From Paramesorhizobium leguminum (GTDB lineage: Bacteria; Pseudomonadota; Alphaproteobacteria; Rhizobiales; Rhizobiaceae), in assembly GCF_003217235.1 (NCBI RefSeq), contig NZ_QJTF01000024.1:1-55698 (forward strand): a DNA stretch of 55,698 nucleotides, read 5' to 3'. Both the position numbers and the translations under genes were made by a program. The notes under the pieces are model-generated. The model saw only the letters and a list, made by a program, of their open reading frames with translations. It searched no databases and was not told the origin of the DNA. Shown piece after piece: positions 35,923-43,776 of this stretch (positions are counted from its first letter, which is position 1; each line of letters starts with the position of its first letter).

Positions 35923-35970
35923 TGCGTGCCGTTAGTCTTGCCTGGTACCCAGCGCGGCTGACGGCACGCA
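35923..35970 (+). terminator. Hairpin between the two precursor genes
   Basis: Thirteen-base arms TGCGTGCCGTTAG (35923-35935) and CTGACGGCACGCA (35958-35970) pair with a single T-G wobble around a 22-base loop. It lies 19 bp after the stop of precursor 1 and 41 bp before precursor 2. There is no U-run, so it may attenuate or protect the precursor 1 message, lowering expression of the downstream enzymes relative to the first peptide, a usual arrangement in RiPP operons. Confidence 0.55.
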
Positions 35971-36011
35971 TCACATGCGAACAATCGAGAATGCGAACAA
36001 TGGAGAAAAAA

Positions 36012-36149
36012 ATGATTTCGACAAAATTCAACGACAAATTGGCCGAGGCGGTGATCGGCCGCCGTCAGCGGGTCGCTGCAAACAACCCGCTTTGTACCGG
36101 CGATCATACTTATTGCTGGAATGCCTGTTTACAGTCCCGCAGGAACTGA
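36012..36149 (+). CDS. Lanthipeptide precursor peptide 2
   Basis: This 45-residue peptide has GGAGA at 36002-36006 before the ATG. Its leader is a clear duplicate of precursor 1 (FNDKLAEAVIGRR, then NNPLC), and even the sequence around the two start codons is similar. The C-terminal part reads CTGDHTYCWNACLQSRRN from residue 28, with Cys28, Cys35, Cys39 and dehydratable Thr29, Thr33, Ser42: enough for up to three thioether rings. Cys28 and a Ser/Thr at 29 are shared with precursor 1; the rest of the core differs. Two different cores under one leader suggest either a two-component product or a diversified pair made by one LanM. Confidence 0.78.
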   Translation: MISTKFNDKLAEAVIGRRQRVAANNPLCTGDHTYCWNACLQSRRN

Positions 36150-36193
36150 CAAGGATTTTTCAGATCCGCGGGCAATGGTGAGCGAGGTCTATC

Positions 36194-36694
36194 ATGACCA
36201 TGGAAATTATGAGGGCATCCTCTGCCCCCGTCGATATCGCCGGCCAGATATTCCAATACGACTATTTCACCGATCATTTCAGGGATGAGACGTTTTCGTT
36301 TAGGGAGTTTTTGATCGACGCTGAAAGCGTGTCCTGCATTGTCGATCTCGATAGCTACGAGCCGACGAATGTCTCCTTGCTGTTGCTGGATAGAATTTTG
36401 CAATCCCTGGGCTTTGCCGTATCTGCCTATATTCTCCAGCAGCAAGGACGACAATTCAAGTTTCTGTTCATCAAGGGCATCCGGTGGAATTTTGCCGGTC
36501 CGATCAGGCCTGGCCGTCCTGTCAGGCTGCAGTCAACCTACGACATGCAATTTCTTTCTCCCCGGAAAGCCGTTTGCACTTTCGACGGCACGGTGAACGA
36601 CGGCAAGGCTGCTTTCAATGTCGCCATCGAGATTTTCAGTCCTCATGAGGCTCCGTGGGATATCGAAACAAGCCCAATTCCAGCGTCCAATTGA
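36194..36694 (+). CDS. FabA/FabZ-like hotdog protein, catalytic His missing
   Basis: This 166-residue protein looks like a beta-hydroxyacyl-ACP dehydratase fold. The helix LLLLDRILQSLGFAVSAY (residues 62-79) matches the FabA central helix with its catalytic Asp (here Asp66) and the following Gln (Gln70) and GF. The C-terminal strands IRWNFAGPIRPGRPVRLQST and VCTFDGTVNDGKAAFNVAIE follow the FabA/FabZ order. The catalytic His should lie 14 residues before the Asp; position 52 is Leu and no HFPG motif is present, so dehydratase activity is unlikely. It sits 44 bp after precursor 2 and 40 bp before lanM, so it is a dedicated part of the locus. Acyl-chain or carrier-protein binding is the natural guess, not shown. 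Confidence 0.65.
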   Translation: MTMEIMRASSAPVDIAGQIFQYDYFTDHFRDETFSFREFLIDAESVSCIVDLDSYEPTNVSLLLLDRILQSLGFAVSAYILQQQGRQFKFLFIKGIRWNFAGPIRPGRPVRLQSTYDMQFLSPRKAVCTFDGTVNDGKAAFNVAIEIFSPHEAPWDIETSPIPASN

Positions 36695-36734
36695 GTTTTG
36701 GAGAGGAGAGAAGGGGGACGAAAGGAGAAGGCAG

Positions 36735-39476
36735 ATGCCATCGACAGATTCCCCCTTCGAACAGGAGGTTTTTGCTGACCTCTACCGTCATCTGATTATC
36801 GACGGCTACAATCAACTCCAGCGGCTTCGAACCCGGCTTGTTCCGGAGGCGACGCTGCAAGACCTTGCCGAAACGGCCTTCGTGCCGCTCGCGCGCAAAG
36901 CGTGGGAACGCTTGTTCATGGTTGAAATGAACTTCGCTGATCAGGAAGGCCTGCTCCAGGGAAGGACGGAAGCCGAGCGCTTCGAATTCTTCGTGGACGA
37001 AGTTATGAAGCCGGAGAATTTTGCCCTGCTCTTGCGCAAATATCCCGGCCTTGAGGAGCAATGGCAGCGGGACATTTCGACATATACGACAGCTCTCGTC
37101 CAACTCATCGAGCGTATCGAACAAGATATCGGACGTGTTGCGCGGGAGTTTTACGGTGACGAATCCATCGGCGAGGTCAGAAAAATCAGTCTGGTCGGAG
37201 ACCCGCACCGAGGCATGCAGCAATCGGCGAGAATAGACTATGCCGATGGCGAGGGGAAAGCCCGAACAGTCTATTACAAGGCCCGAAACCTCGCCATCGA
37301 TGAGGGGTTTTTCAACTTCATCGCGTGGTGGAACCAGCACGCTCCGATCGAACATCGCGCTCCGCGTGTTCTGAACCGCGGGGAATACGGGTGGGCCGAA
37401 GCCATCCCCCGGAAGGAATGCGAGAACCAGGATCAAGTTCGCGCCTTTTATCGTCGCTACGGGTCCATCCTGGCTTTCGCTCAAATCTTTGCCGCGAGAG
37501 ATCTTCACATGGAAAATATCATCGCCAGCGGCGAATACCCTGTTATCGTCGATCTCGAAACGCTGTTTTCATGCACGCTGGCATATGAACAGCATAGCCC
37601 AGCAATTCATCATCTCTACTCGTCCCTGCTTTTGCCGGCCCGTTTCAGCGAAGACGAAATGGAGGTCAGCCCGCTTGGCGCTCAAGCCAACACGATGACG
37701 ACGATCGAGGTGCTTGCCAACCCACAGCGGCGCAGCAGCGCGCTCAAGATGGAATCCCGGAAATGGGTCACGGGAGATTACGGCTCCAAGGTGTTTCTTG
37801 TGGGCGAGACGGTCGACTTTGTTCAGTACGAAGACTGTCTGGTCGAGGGATTGCGCGACACCCTAAATTATTTCAACGAAAACCGGGCCAGCCTTCAGGA
37901 GATCCTCACCCGGGTCATGAGCGGCGCCTGGGTTCGCATCGTCCGCCGCGCGACGGCGGAATACATCAAGGTTCTGAATAATGTCTATCACCCGGAATCC
38001 CTCGCTTATCAGGAAGCGCGCCGGGATATCCGCGCGCTAACCTGCGATATGAAGGACGGAGATATCCTGGCGTCGGAATTGGAGGAGCTGGAGCGCGGAG
38101 ATGTCCCTTATTTTCAGATGCCCTTTGACGAAGCCGTTCTGTTCGATGGTCGCGGACGAGCGCTGGCGACGCCGGTATTCCACTCGCCACGCCAGAACGT
38201 TGAATATGAACTCTCGCGTCTGACAGGGGCATTCATCGACCAGGTGACGGAAGATATCCGCTTTTCTTTCCTGATCTATCGCGCCAACAAGCGGCAGGGC
38301 GCTGTGGCGCTTGGACCAGCCTATGACAATCTTGCCGGCGTCCCGGACGACCGGTGGCTCGGTGAACTCGGACGTATCGTGCTGGGTCACTTGATGGACA
38401 GGGCGATGGTTCTGGAAGACTATCGGTATTGGCGCAATGTCGATATGGTGGACGAAAGCACGGTGCGCATGGGGCTGAGCGGTATCGATCTCTATGACGG
38501 CACCGCCGGCCTCGCGCTTGCCTTCCATGCCGTCGGACGATGGCTATCCTGCGAACGGTTCCTCGATTTCGCACGCGTGCTGACAAACCAGACGATCCGC
38601 GCGCTTGAGAAAGTGAAGAACGCCACGCCGGGTGCTTACTCCGGTACCATCGGAGTTTTGTGGGCGGCGAGTGTCGCCCAATCGGATCGGCTGCCCCAAC
38701 TGTTGCCGCCGCTTGACCGCGAGCTCGCCAATTTGTCCCGCCATCTCATCACGAACGAATGGATCGATTATAAGGATCTGGATATCATCGGCGGCGTGGC
38801 GGGTATGCTGCAGATGCTTCTGAGATTGCACCGTATCTATCGAGACTTTCCCGTTGCCGATGTCATCGAGAAGCTCTCAGGTTTCGCATTCGAGCTTTTA
38901 AAGGAGAAATCCCCGGTTCTTCTCAATGATGAAACGTTGCTCGGTTTCGCTCACGGGACAGCCGGGGTTTCCGCGGTGCTTGCCGAGTATATGACGTATT
39001 TCGGTCAACACGATCCGGAGGCGGTCGCGACGATCATGCGCCACATTGCCCATGAGACCCGTTACCGGACCGATGCCGGTTGGCGGCGGCTGGACAAAGG
39101 TGGCGGGTGCAACACGTCCTGGTGTCATGGCACCGTGGGAATAGGTTTTTCGCGGCTGCAATGCCGGCCTTATATTCCTGATGATGTCTATGAGGCCGAT
39201 ATGGGGATAGTCACTGCCCGGCTGGGCGAGAGACAGCCCTCCTTATGCCTGTGTCATGGCATGATTGCGGATTACTGGCTCGCGCGCGCCCTCGGTCTTG
39301 ACTGTGCCGGTATCCTGCATCGAATCCGCCGGGAAACCGAACTCCACGGCATCAGCACCGATATGGGGCTGAACGGATTCGAGCTTGTAGGCGCCATGAG
39401 TGGCGTCAGCAGCCTCTTTGTCGGGGAAACACTGTTTCTGACCGGAGAGGGCTCTCTTAGAGCGGTATGTAATTAA
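36735..39476 (+). CDS. lanM: LanM-type class II lanthipeptide synthetase
   Basis: This 913-residue enzyme is of the family that phosphorylates and dehydrates Ser/Thr of a precursor, then closes Cys thioether rings. The start at 36735 follows AAGGAGAAGG. The dehydratase half has GDPHRG (155-160), VYYKARNLAIDEGFF (179-193), the kinase-like DLHMENIIA (256-264) and VIVDLETLF (270-278). The LanC-like cyclase half has the GFAHGTAG motif (His740) and zinc ligands in SWCHG (Cys797) and LCLCHG (Cys840, His841). The C-terminus AMSGVSSLFVGETLFLTGEG is near the normal family end, and the final residues and stop codon are supplied by the palindromic repeat. No LanT or protease gene is adjacent. LanM is uncommon in alphaproteobacteria. 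Confidence 0.93.
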   Translation: MPSTDSPFEQEVFADLYRHLIIDGYNQLQRLRTRLVPEATLQDLAETAFVPLARKAWERLFMVEMNFADQEGLLQGRTEAERFEFFVDEVMKPENFALLLRKYPGLEEQWQRDISTYTTALVQLIERIEQDIGRVAREFYGDESIGEVRKISLVGDPHRGMQQSARIDYADGEGKARTVYYKARNLAIDEGFFNFIAWWNQHAPIEHRAPRVLNRGEYGWAEAIPRKECENQDQVRAFYRRYGSILAFAQIFAARDLHMENIIASGEYPVIVDLETLFSCTLAYEQHSPAIHHLYSSLLLPARFSEDEMEVSPLGAQANTMTTIEVLANPQRRSSALKMESRKWVTGDYGSKVFLVGETVDFVQYEDCLVEGLRDTLNYFNENRASLQEILTRVMSGAWVRIVRRATAEYIKVLNNVYHPESLAYQEARRDIRALTCDMKDGDILASELEELERGDVPYFQMPFDEAVLFDGRGRALATPVFHSPRQNVEYELSRLTGAFIDQVTEDIRFSFLIYRANKRQGAVALGPAYDNLAGVPDDRWLGELGRIVLGHLMDRAMVLEDYRYWRNVDMVDESTVRMGLSGIDLYDGTAGLALAFHAVGRWLSCERFLDFARVLTNQTIRALEKVKNATPGAYSGTIGVLWAASVAQSDRLPQLLPPLDRELANLSRHLITNEWIDYKDLDIIGGVAGMLQMLLRLHRIYRDFPVADVIEKLSGFAFELLKEKSPVLLNDETLLGFAHGTAGVSAVLAEYMTYFGQHDPEAVATIMRHIAHETRYRTDAGWRRLDKGGGCNTSWCHGTVGIGFSRLQCRPYIPDDVYEADMGIVTARLGERQPSLCLCHGMIADYWLARALGLDCAGILHRIRRETELHGISTDMGLNGFELVGAMSGVSSLFVGETLFLTGEGSLRAVCN

Positions 39477-39563
39477 GCCGAATCGGGCATCCCGCTCTAA
39501 GTCTTTGTTTTAACTGCATGATCTTGTTCGAAAAGTCTGCAACTTTTCGGGATCATGCTCTAG
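39458..39563. repeat. RIME-like double palindrome, copy 2
   Basis: This full-length copy of the element at 5573-5679 has about eight differences over 107 positions. It overlaps the last codons of lanM on the left (stop at 39474-39476) and the stop of the DUF411 gene on the right (39560-39562). Both convergent genes therefore end inside the repeat, which probably also folds as a bidirectional terminator. Confidence 0.88.
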
Positions 39564-40033
39564 TTCCGCACCGGGCTTGCGCCGCGAAAGCGCATGAACA
39601 TTGTCGGAGCCGCCGTACCGAACGCCATCACATCATAAGTCGCGGGCTCGGTGCCCGTTACTTCCATGCCCGGCGATCCCGCGGGCATCCCCGGCACGGC
39701 GAGGCCGCGTATGGATGGCCGGGTGGCGAGCAGGTGCTCCAGCGCTTGCGCAGGCACATGTCCTTCGAGAATGTAACCGTCCACCTCGGCCGTATGGCAG
39801 GACTGGACAGCGGATGGCACGCCCAGCCGCTCCTTTAGCGCGCTGATATCGGCTTCCTCGATGATCTTTGTCGGAAATCCGGCCTTCTTGATATGCTCGG
39901 CCCAGGCGCCGCAGCATCCGCAGGACGGGTCCTTATATATGGTGACAAGGGGACGATTGACTGCCCTTGCACCCGTCGGCGCGATGAGCACTGCGCCTGT
40001 AAGCAGCAATAAACGTCTGCGATCTATTTTCAT
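39560..40033 (-). CDS. DUF411 copper-associated metal-binding protein
   Basis: This 157-residue exported protein has the N-terminus KIDRRRLLLLTGAVLIAPTG, a likely Tat or Sec signal. The DUF411 core follows: TIYKDPSCGCCGAWAEHIKK (CxCC metal-binding motif, residues 38-41), SCHTAEVDGYILEGHVPAQA and GLAVPGMPAGSPGME. DUF411 proteins are frequent in copper and silver resistance operons; the CGCC and the C-H pair are likely metal ligands. It is the last gene of the copper operon, 55 bp after the CusF-like gene. Its stop codon lies in the palindromic repeat. Confidence 0.88.
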   Translation of the reverse strand: MKIDRRRLLLLTGAVLIAPTGARAVNRPLVTIYKDPSCGCCGAWAEHIKKAGFPTKIIEEADISALKERLGVPSAVQSCHTAEVDGYILEGHVPAQALEHLLATRPSIRGLAVPGMPAGSPGMEVTGTEPATYDVMAFGTAAPTMFMRFRGASPVRN

Positions 40034-40088
40034 GCCGGTTTCTCCTTAAAACAGGGATGCGCTGTTCGCACGCATCCCTGAGGTGGGT

Positions 40089-40373
40089 TTACTTCGCTTT
40101 GGATATCTTCGTCACGGTGAGACGACCGTTGACGCGGTCGGCCTCGAACTTGACCTTGTCGCCGACCTTGACGGTCTTCAGCATCGCCGGGTCGCCGACG
40201 GCGAAAACCATCGTCATTCCGTCCATGTCAAGATTCTTGATCGGCCCATGCTTGAGGGTGATCTTGCCCTGGGCTTCATTGATTTTGGTCACCTGCCCGT
40301 CGACCGGCGCGGCCTGCGCCAGCGCGACGGTCGAAAACAGGGCGATTGCAGCCGTCATCAAGAATTTACGCAT
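40089..40373 (-). CDS. CusF-like periplasmic copper-binding protein
   Basis: This 94-residue small periplasmic chaperone starts at the ATG at 40373, giving a signal peptide (RKFLMTAAIALFSTVALA); a start ten codons upstream adds a basic tail. The OB-fold CusF/CopK-type domain has GQVTKINEAQGKITLKHGPI, NLDMDGMTMVFAV and VGDKVKFEADRVNGRL. The Cu(I) ligands expected of CusF (a His and two Met) are seen as KHGPI and DMDGMTM. It would hand copper to an efflux pump or the oxidase. It is the fifth gene of the operon. Confidence 0.88.
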   Translation of the reverse strand: MRKFLMTAAIALFSTVALAQAAPVDGQVTKINEAQGKITLKHGPIKNLDMDGMTMVFAVGDPAMLKTVKVGDKVKFEADRVNGRLTVTKISKAK

Positions 40374-40399
40374 CGTTTTATTCCTTTTCCTTCGTTCGA

Positions 40400-40882
40400 T
40401 CACTTGACCACGATCGTTCCGGTCATGCCGGATTCGCGGTGGCCGGGGATAAGGCAGGAGAAGTCGAACTCGCCCGCCTTGGTGAACTTCCAGACGATTT
40501 CTCCCGTCTTGCTTGGAGCCAGACGCTTTGCGTTCGGGTCGTCGTGCTCCATGTCGGGGTTCTTGGCCATCTCTTCACCGTGCTTGAGATTCTCGTCGAG
40601 CGTGGCGAGAACGATCTCATGATCCATCTCGCCGCCATTGCGCAGGACGAACTTGACCTGCTCGCCCTTCTTGATGGCGATGCGATCGGGGATGAAACGC
40701 ATCTTGCCATCGGCATCGCTCATCGTGATCTGCACGATGCGCGCGGGCTTTTTCGGATTGCCCGGTTCGCCATAGGCGCGATCGTCATGGCCTTCGCCGG
40801 ACCCATGTCCGGGGCTGGCGAGAGCCGGTCCGAGCAAGGCCGCACTCACCATCAGCGTGAGCAGAAAGCGTTTTGCTTGCAT
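40400..40882 (-). CDS. Plastocyanin/azurin-like cupredoxin
   Basis: This 160-residue periplasmic blue-copper-like protein has a signal peptide ending GPALASPGHG, then a His-rich linker (HGSGEGHDD). The cupredoxin fold carries the usual ligands: His in GGEMDHEIVL and the C-terminal loop FSCLIPGHRESGM with Cys, His and Met. It resembles the CopI-type proteins of copper operons. It stands between the multicopper oxidase (27 bp upstream) and the CusF-like gene (26 bp downstream) and may carry copper or electrons between them. Confidence 0.88.
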   Translation of the reverse strand: MQAKRFLLTLMVSAALLGPALASPGHGSGEGHDDRAYGEPGNPKKPARIVQITMSDADGKMRFIPDRIAIKKGEQVKFVLRNGGEMDHEIVLATLDENLKHGEEMAKNPDMEHDDPNAKRLAPSKTGEIVWKFTKAGEFDFSCLIPGHRESGMTGTIVVK

Positions 40883-40909
40883 ATTGTCTTCTCCTTTTTG
40901 TCGTGAACT

Positions 40910-42304
40910 TTAGTGGTTGTCGTGGCCGCCACTGGCGCGTTTTCCCGGTTTCACCACCTGAAATTCCGTAGTCTTCGCGGGGTCGAAACTCGGTTCCGGT
41001 GCCCGCACGGCGGCCTTGCTCTCGCCCTTCCACTCGAAGGCGACAGTTCCTTCCGGGTTCTTGAACCAGCCCGGATCCTTGTAGTCGCCGCTGGGCAGGC
41101 CCTCGCGGACCTTGACCACCGAGAACATGCCGCCCATCTCCACCGCGCCGAACTGGGCAAAGCCCGTCATCATCGGCAGGGTGTTGTCGGGCAGCGGCAT
41201 TTCCATTTCGCCCATGTCGGCCATGCCGGCGGAGCCCATCGGCATGTAGTCCGGCGCGAGCTTGCGCATCTTCTTGGCGATCTCCTTCTTGTCGACGCCG
41301 ATGAAGTTCCTGACGTTGTGGCCCATGGCGTTCATGGTGTGGTGCGACTTGTGGCAGTGGATCGCCCAGTCGCCGGGCGCATCGGCGACGAAGTCGAAGG
41401 CGCGCATCTGCCCGACGGCGCAGTCGATCGTCACCTCCGGCCACGCAGCCGCCTCCGGCACCCAGCCGCCATCGGTGCATGACACCTTGAAGTCATAGCC
41501 ATGCATGTGGATCGGATGGTTGGTCATGGTGAGATTGCCGAAGCGGACACGCACCTTGTCGCCCTTGGCGGCGACGAGGTGGTCGATGCCGGGGAAAACC
41601 CGGCTGTTCCAGGTCCACAGGTTGAAGTCGGTCATCTCGGCGACCTTTGGCACATAGGAACCGGGGTCGATGTCGTAGGCCGCCATGAGAAACACGAAAT
41701 CCCGATCGACACGGCGGAAGGCGGGGTCCTTCGGATGCACCACGAAAAAGCCCATCATCCCCATCGCCATCTGCACCATCTCATCGGCATGCGGATGGTA
41801 CATGAAGGTACCGCTCTTCTGGAGCTGGAACTCGTAGACGAAGGTCTGGCCCGGCTTGATATGCGGCTGCGTCAGCCCGCCGACGCCGTCCATGCCATTG
41901 GGCAGAAGCTGCCCGTGCCAGTGGATGGTGGTGTGCTCCGGCAGCTTGTTGGTGACGAAGATGCGCACCTTGTCGCCCTCGACCGCCTCGAGGGTAGGAC
42001 CCGGCGACTGGCCGTTATAGCCCCAGAGATGCGCGACCATGCCGGGCGCCATCTCGCGAACTACCGGTTCAGCGACGAGATGGAACTCCTTCCAGTCGCC
42101 ATTCATCCGCCATGGCAGCGTCCAGCCATTGAGGGTGACGACCGGCTGGTAATCCGGGCCGCTCAATGGGACGAGGGGCGGTTGCATGGTGGGCTCTTTC
42201 ATCGTGGCGGCCTCGGGAATCGAAGCCGCCTGGACGCGGCCCGAAACCGCGCCCGCGCTGATCAGCGCCGCTGCGCCTAGGAAATTGCGACGGGAAACTG
42301 TCAT
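40910..42304 (-). CDS. Tat-exported multicopper oxidase (CopA/CueO-like)
   Basis: This 464-residue periplasmic oxidase probably converts toxic Cu(I) to Cu(II). The ATG at 42304 opens a Tat signal (VSRRNFLGAAALISAGAVSG); a TTG seven codons upstream is less likely. All copper sites are visible: TIHWHGQLLPNG, YHPHADEMVQM, NHPIHMHGYDF and the type 1/3 block IHCHKSHHTMNAMGHN. The Met-rich segment MPMGSAGMADMGEMEMP near residue 355 is typical of cuprous oxidases. Between the TolC-type gene and the cupredoxin, it is the third gene of the operon. Confidence 0.93.
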   Translation of the reverse strand: MTVSRRNFLGAAALISAGAVSGRVQAASIPEAATMKEPTMQPPLVPLSGPDYQPVVTLNGWTLPWRMNGDWKEFHLVAEPVVREMAPGMVAHLWGYNGQSPGPTLEAVEGDKVRIFVTNKLPEHTTIHWHGQLLPNGMDGVGGLTQPHIKPGQTFVYEFQLQKSGTFMYHPHADEMVQMAMGMMGFFVVHPKDPAFRRVDRDFVFLMAAYDIDPGSYVPKVAEMTDFNLWTWNSRVFPGIDHLVAAKGDKVRVRFGNLTMTNHPIHMHGYDFKVSCTDGGWVPEAAAWPEVTIDCAVGQMRAFDFVADAPGDWAIHCHKSHHTMNAMGHNVRNFIGVDKKEIAKKMRKLAPDYMPMGSAGMADMGEMEMPLPDNTLPMMTGFAQFGAVEMGGMFSVVKVREGLPSGDYKDPGWFKNPEGTVAFEWKGESKAAVRAPEPSFDPAKTTEFQVVKPGKRASGGHDNH

Positions 42305-42321
42305 ATTACGTACCTCATTGT

Positions 42322-43776
42322 TCAATGCCCGCCGCTCTCGCCGCCCGCAGCGACGACAGCGCCTTCGCCAGCTTCGCCGGCGGAGCCGCCTCCGCCGATG
42401 ATCGCGGTTTCGAAATCGACGTCTGCGATGAAGAAGTCGCGCTTGGCGTTGATCGCCGCGACATTGCTGGCGATGCTTTCGCGCGCTGTGGTGAGCAACT
42501 CGAACTCATCGATCAGCATGCCGTTATATTCGAGCATGGCCTGTTCATTGACCGTCCGGCGCAGCGGCAGGATGCTGTTCTGGTATTGCCGGGCGATATC
42601 GTATGTGCCGCGATAGGTGAGATAGGCGGAACGCGCCTGCGACCGCACATTGACGGCCTTCTCCAGCAGCCGATTGACTGCCTGCATATAGGTCTCGCGC
42701 GCCTGACGGGTTTTGGTCTCGCCGAGATCGAAGATGGGGATCTGGACTTCGAGCTCGAAGCCCTTCGGTGAGGACTTTTCCCGCTCGCCATCCACGGTCT
42801 CTCGCTCGGTATTGCCGCGCCAGCCGCCATCGAGCATGGAGACGAAGCGCGTCGCCTGGGTGAGCCCGAGCGATTTGGCCATGGCGTCGAGCTCAAGCCG
42901 TGCCGCGATCAGATCGACGCGCTTGCGCACCGCTTCCGCCTCGACTTGGCTTTCCGTCTGGATGCGCGGCAAACCCGGAAGCTGTGCGGGCAGCTTGTAG
43001 TCCAGATCTGCTCCCCATAGACCCAGCATACGGGTGAGGGCCTCGCGCTCCGTGCCCGCTTTCAGGCGTGCCTGAGCCAGTTCGTTCGACACTTCCGCGT
43101 AGAAAGCTCCGGCCCGCGCCTGGTCGAGCTTTTTCGTGGCGCCGGTCTCGCCAAGCTTGCGGGTGATGTCTGCGGCAGCATCCGCCGAGACTCGCGCCTG
43201 CTCGAGGAACGAGACGGTTTGCCGGGCGGCGACCGCGTTGTAATAGGCGCGACGCGTCTCCGCTGCGGTGCGGAAGGTGGCTTCGATCGCCTTCTGCCGC
43301 GCCGCCTCGAACTGCGTCTTGGCAATGTCGCTGCGTTTCGGCAGCGTGAAGAGCGCCAGAATATCGGCAACCAGCCGGCGCTCGATCTCCAGCGAGCCGC
43401 CCGTTGCAAGCCGCTCCACCCCGATAACCGGGTTCGGCGGCAGGCTCGCTTCGATATAGGCCGCTTCGGAAATCCCGAGCGCGTTGTATTCGGCCTGCAG
43501 GCCGCGATTGTTGATGAGCGCCAGTTGGACGGCGCCGTCGGCGGTCAAGGGCTTCGCCAGCAGAGCCTTGACGCGGCTCTGAACAGCGGCGGCTTCCGCC
43601 GGTGATGTAATCTTGACCGCGTCCTTGCCGATCGCGGCGCTGACCTGGCTCGCAACCGGGCTCATGCCGCCATCCGGCGTGAAGCTGGCGCAGCCGCTGA
43701 GCGTGGCGGCAACCGCGCCGATTGCGGCGAACCGCTTCCATGGCAGCGCTGCGAATGCGTTGATTTGCGCCATCAT
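42322..43776 (-). CDS. TolC-family outer membrane lipoprotein (copper operon)
   Basis: This 484-residue channel protein has a lipobox LSGC in its signal (RFAAIGAVAATLSGCASF). The outer-membrane-efflux repeats begin AVQLALINNRGLQAEYNALG and recur with long amphipathic helices (EATFRTAAETRRAYYNAVAA, ARSAYLTYRGTYDIARQYQN). The C-terminus is Gly/Glu/His-rich. No RND pump or adaptor gene is in the operon, so it either pairs with a pump encoded elsewhere or acts in another way, as TolC-like genes beside copper oxidases often do. It overlaps the small lipoprotein gene by 4 bp (ATGA). Confidence 0.88.
   Translation of the reverse strand: MMAQINAFAALPWKRFAAIGAVAATLSGCASFTPDGGMSPVASQVSAAIGKDAVKITSPAEAAAVQSRVKALLAKPLTADGAVQLALINNRGLQAEYNALGISEAAYIEASLPPNPVIGVERLATGGSLEIERRLVADILALFTLPKRSDIAKTQFEAARQKAIEATFRTAAETRRAYYNAVAARQTVSFLEQARVSADAAADITRKLGETGATKKLDQARAGAFYAEVSNELAQARLKAGTEREALTRMLGLWGADLDYKLPAQLPGLPRIQTESQVEAEAVRKRVDLIAARLELDAMAKSLGLTQATRFVSMLDGGWRGNTERETVDGEREKSSPKGFELEVQIPIFDLGETKTRQARETYMQAVNRLLEKAVNVRSQARSAYLTYRGTYDIARQYQNSILPLRRTVNEQAMLEYNGMLIDEFELLTTARESIASNVAAINAKRDFFIADVDFETAIIGGGGSAGEAGEGAVVAAGGESGGH

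Noticed and set aside
42322-43776. The copper-operon TolC protein as channel for the lanthipeptide
   Set aside because: It overlaps the small copper-operon lipoprotein gene and is transcribed with the copper oxidase, on the opposite strand from lanM.
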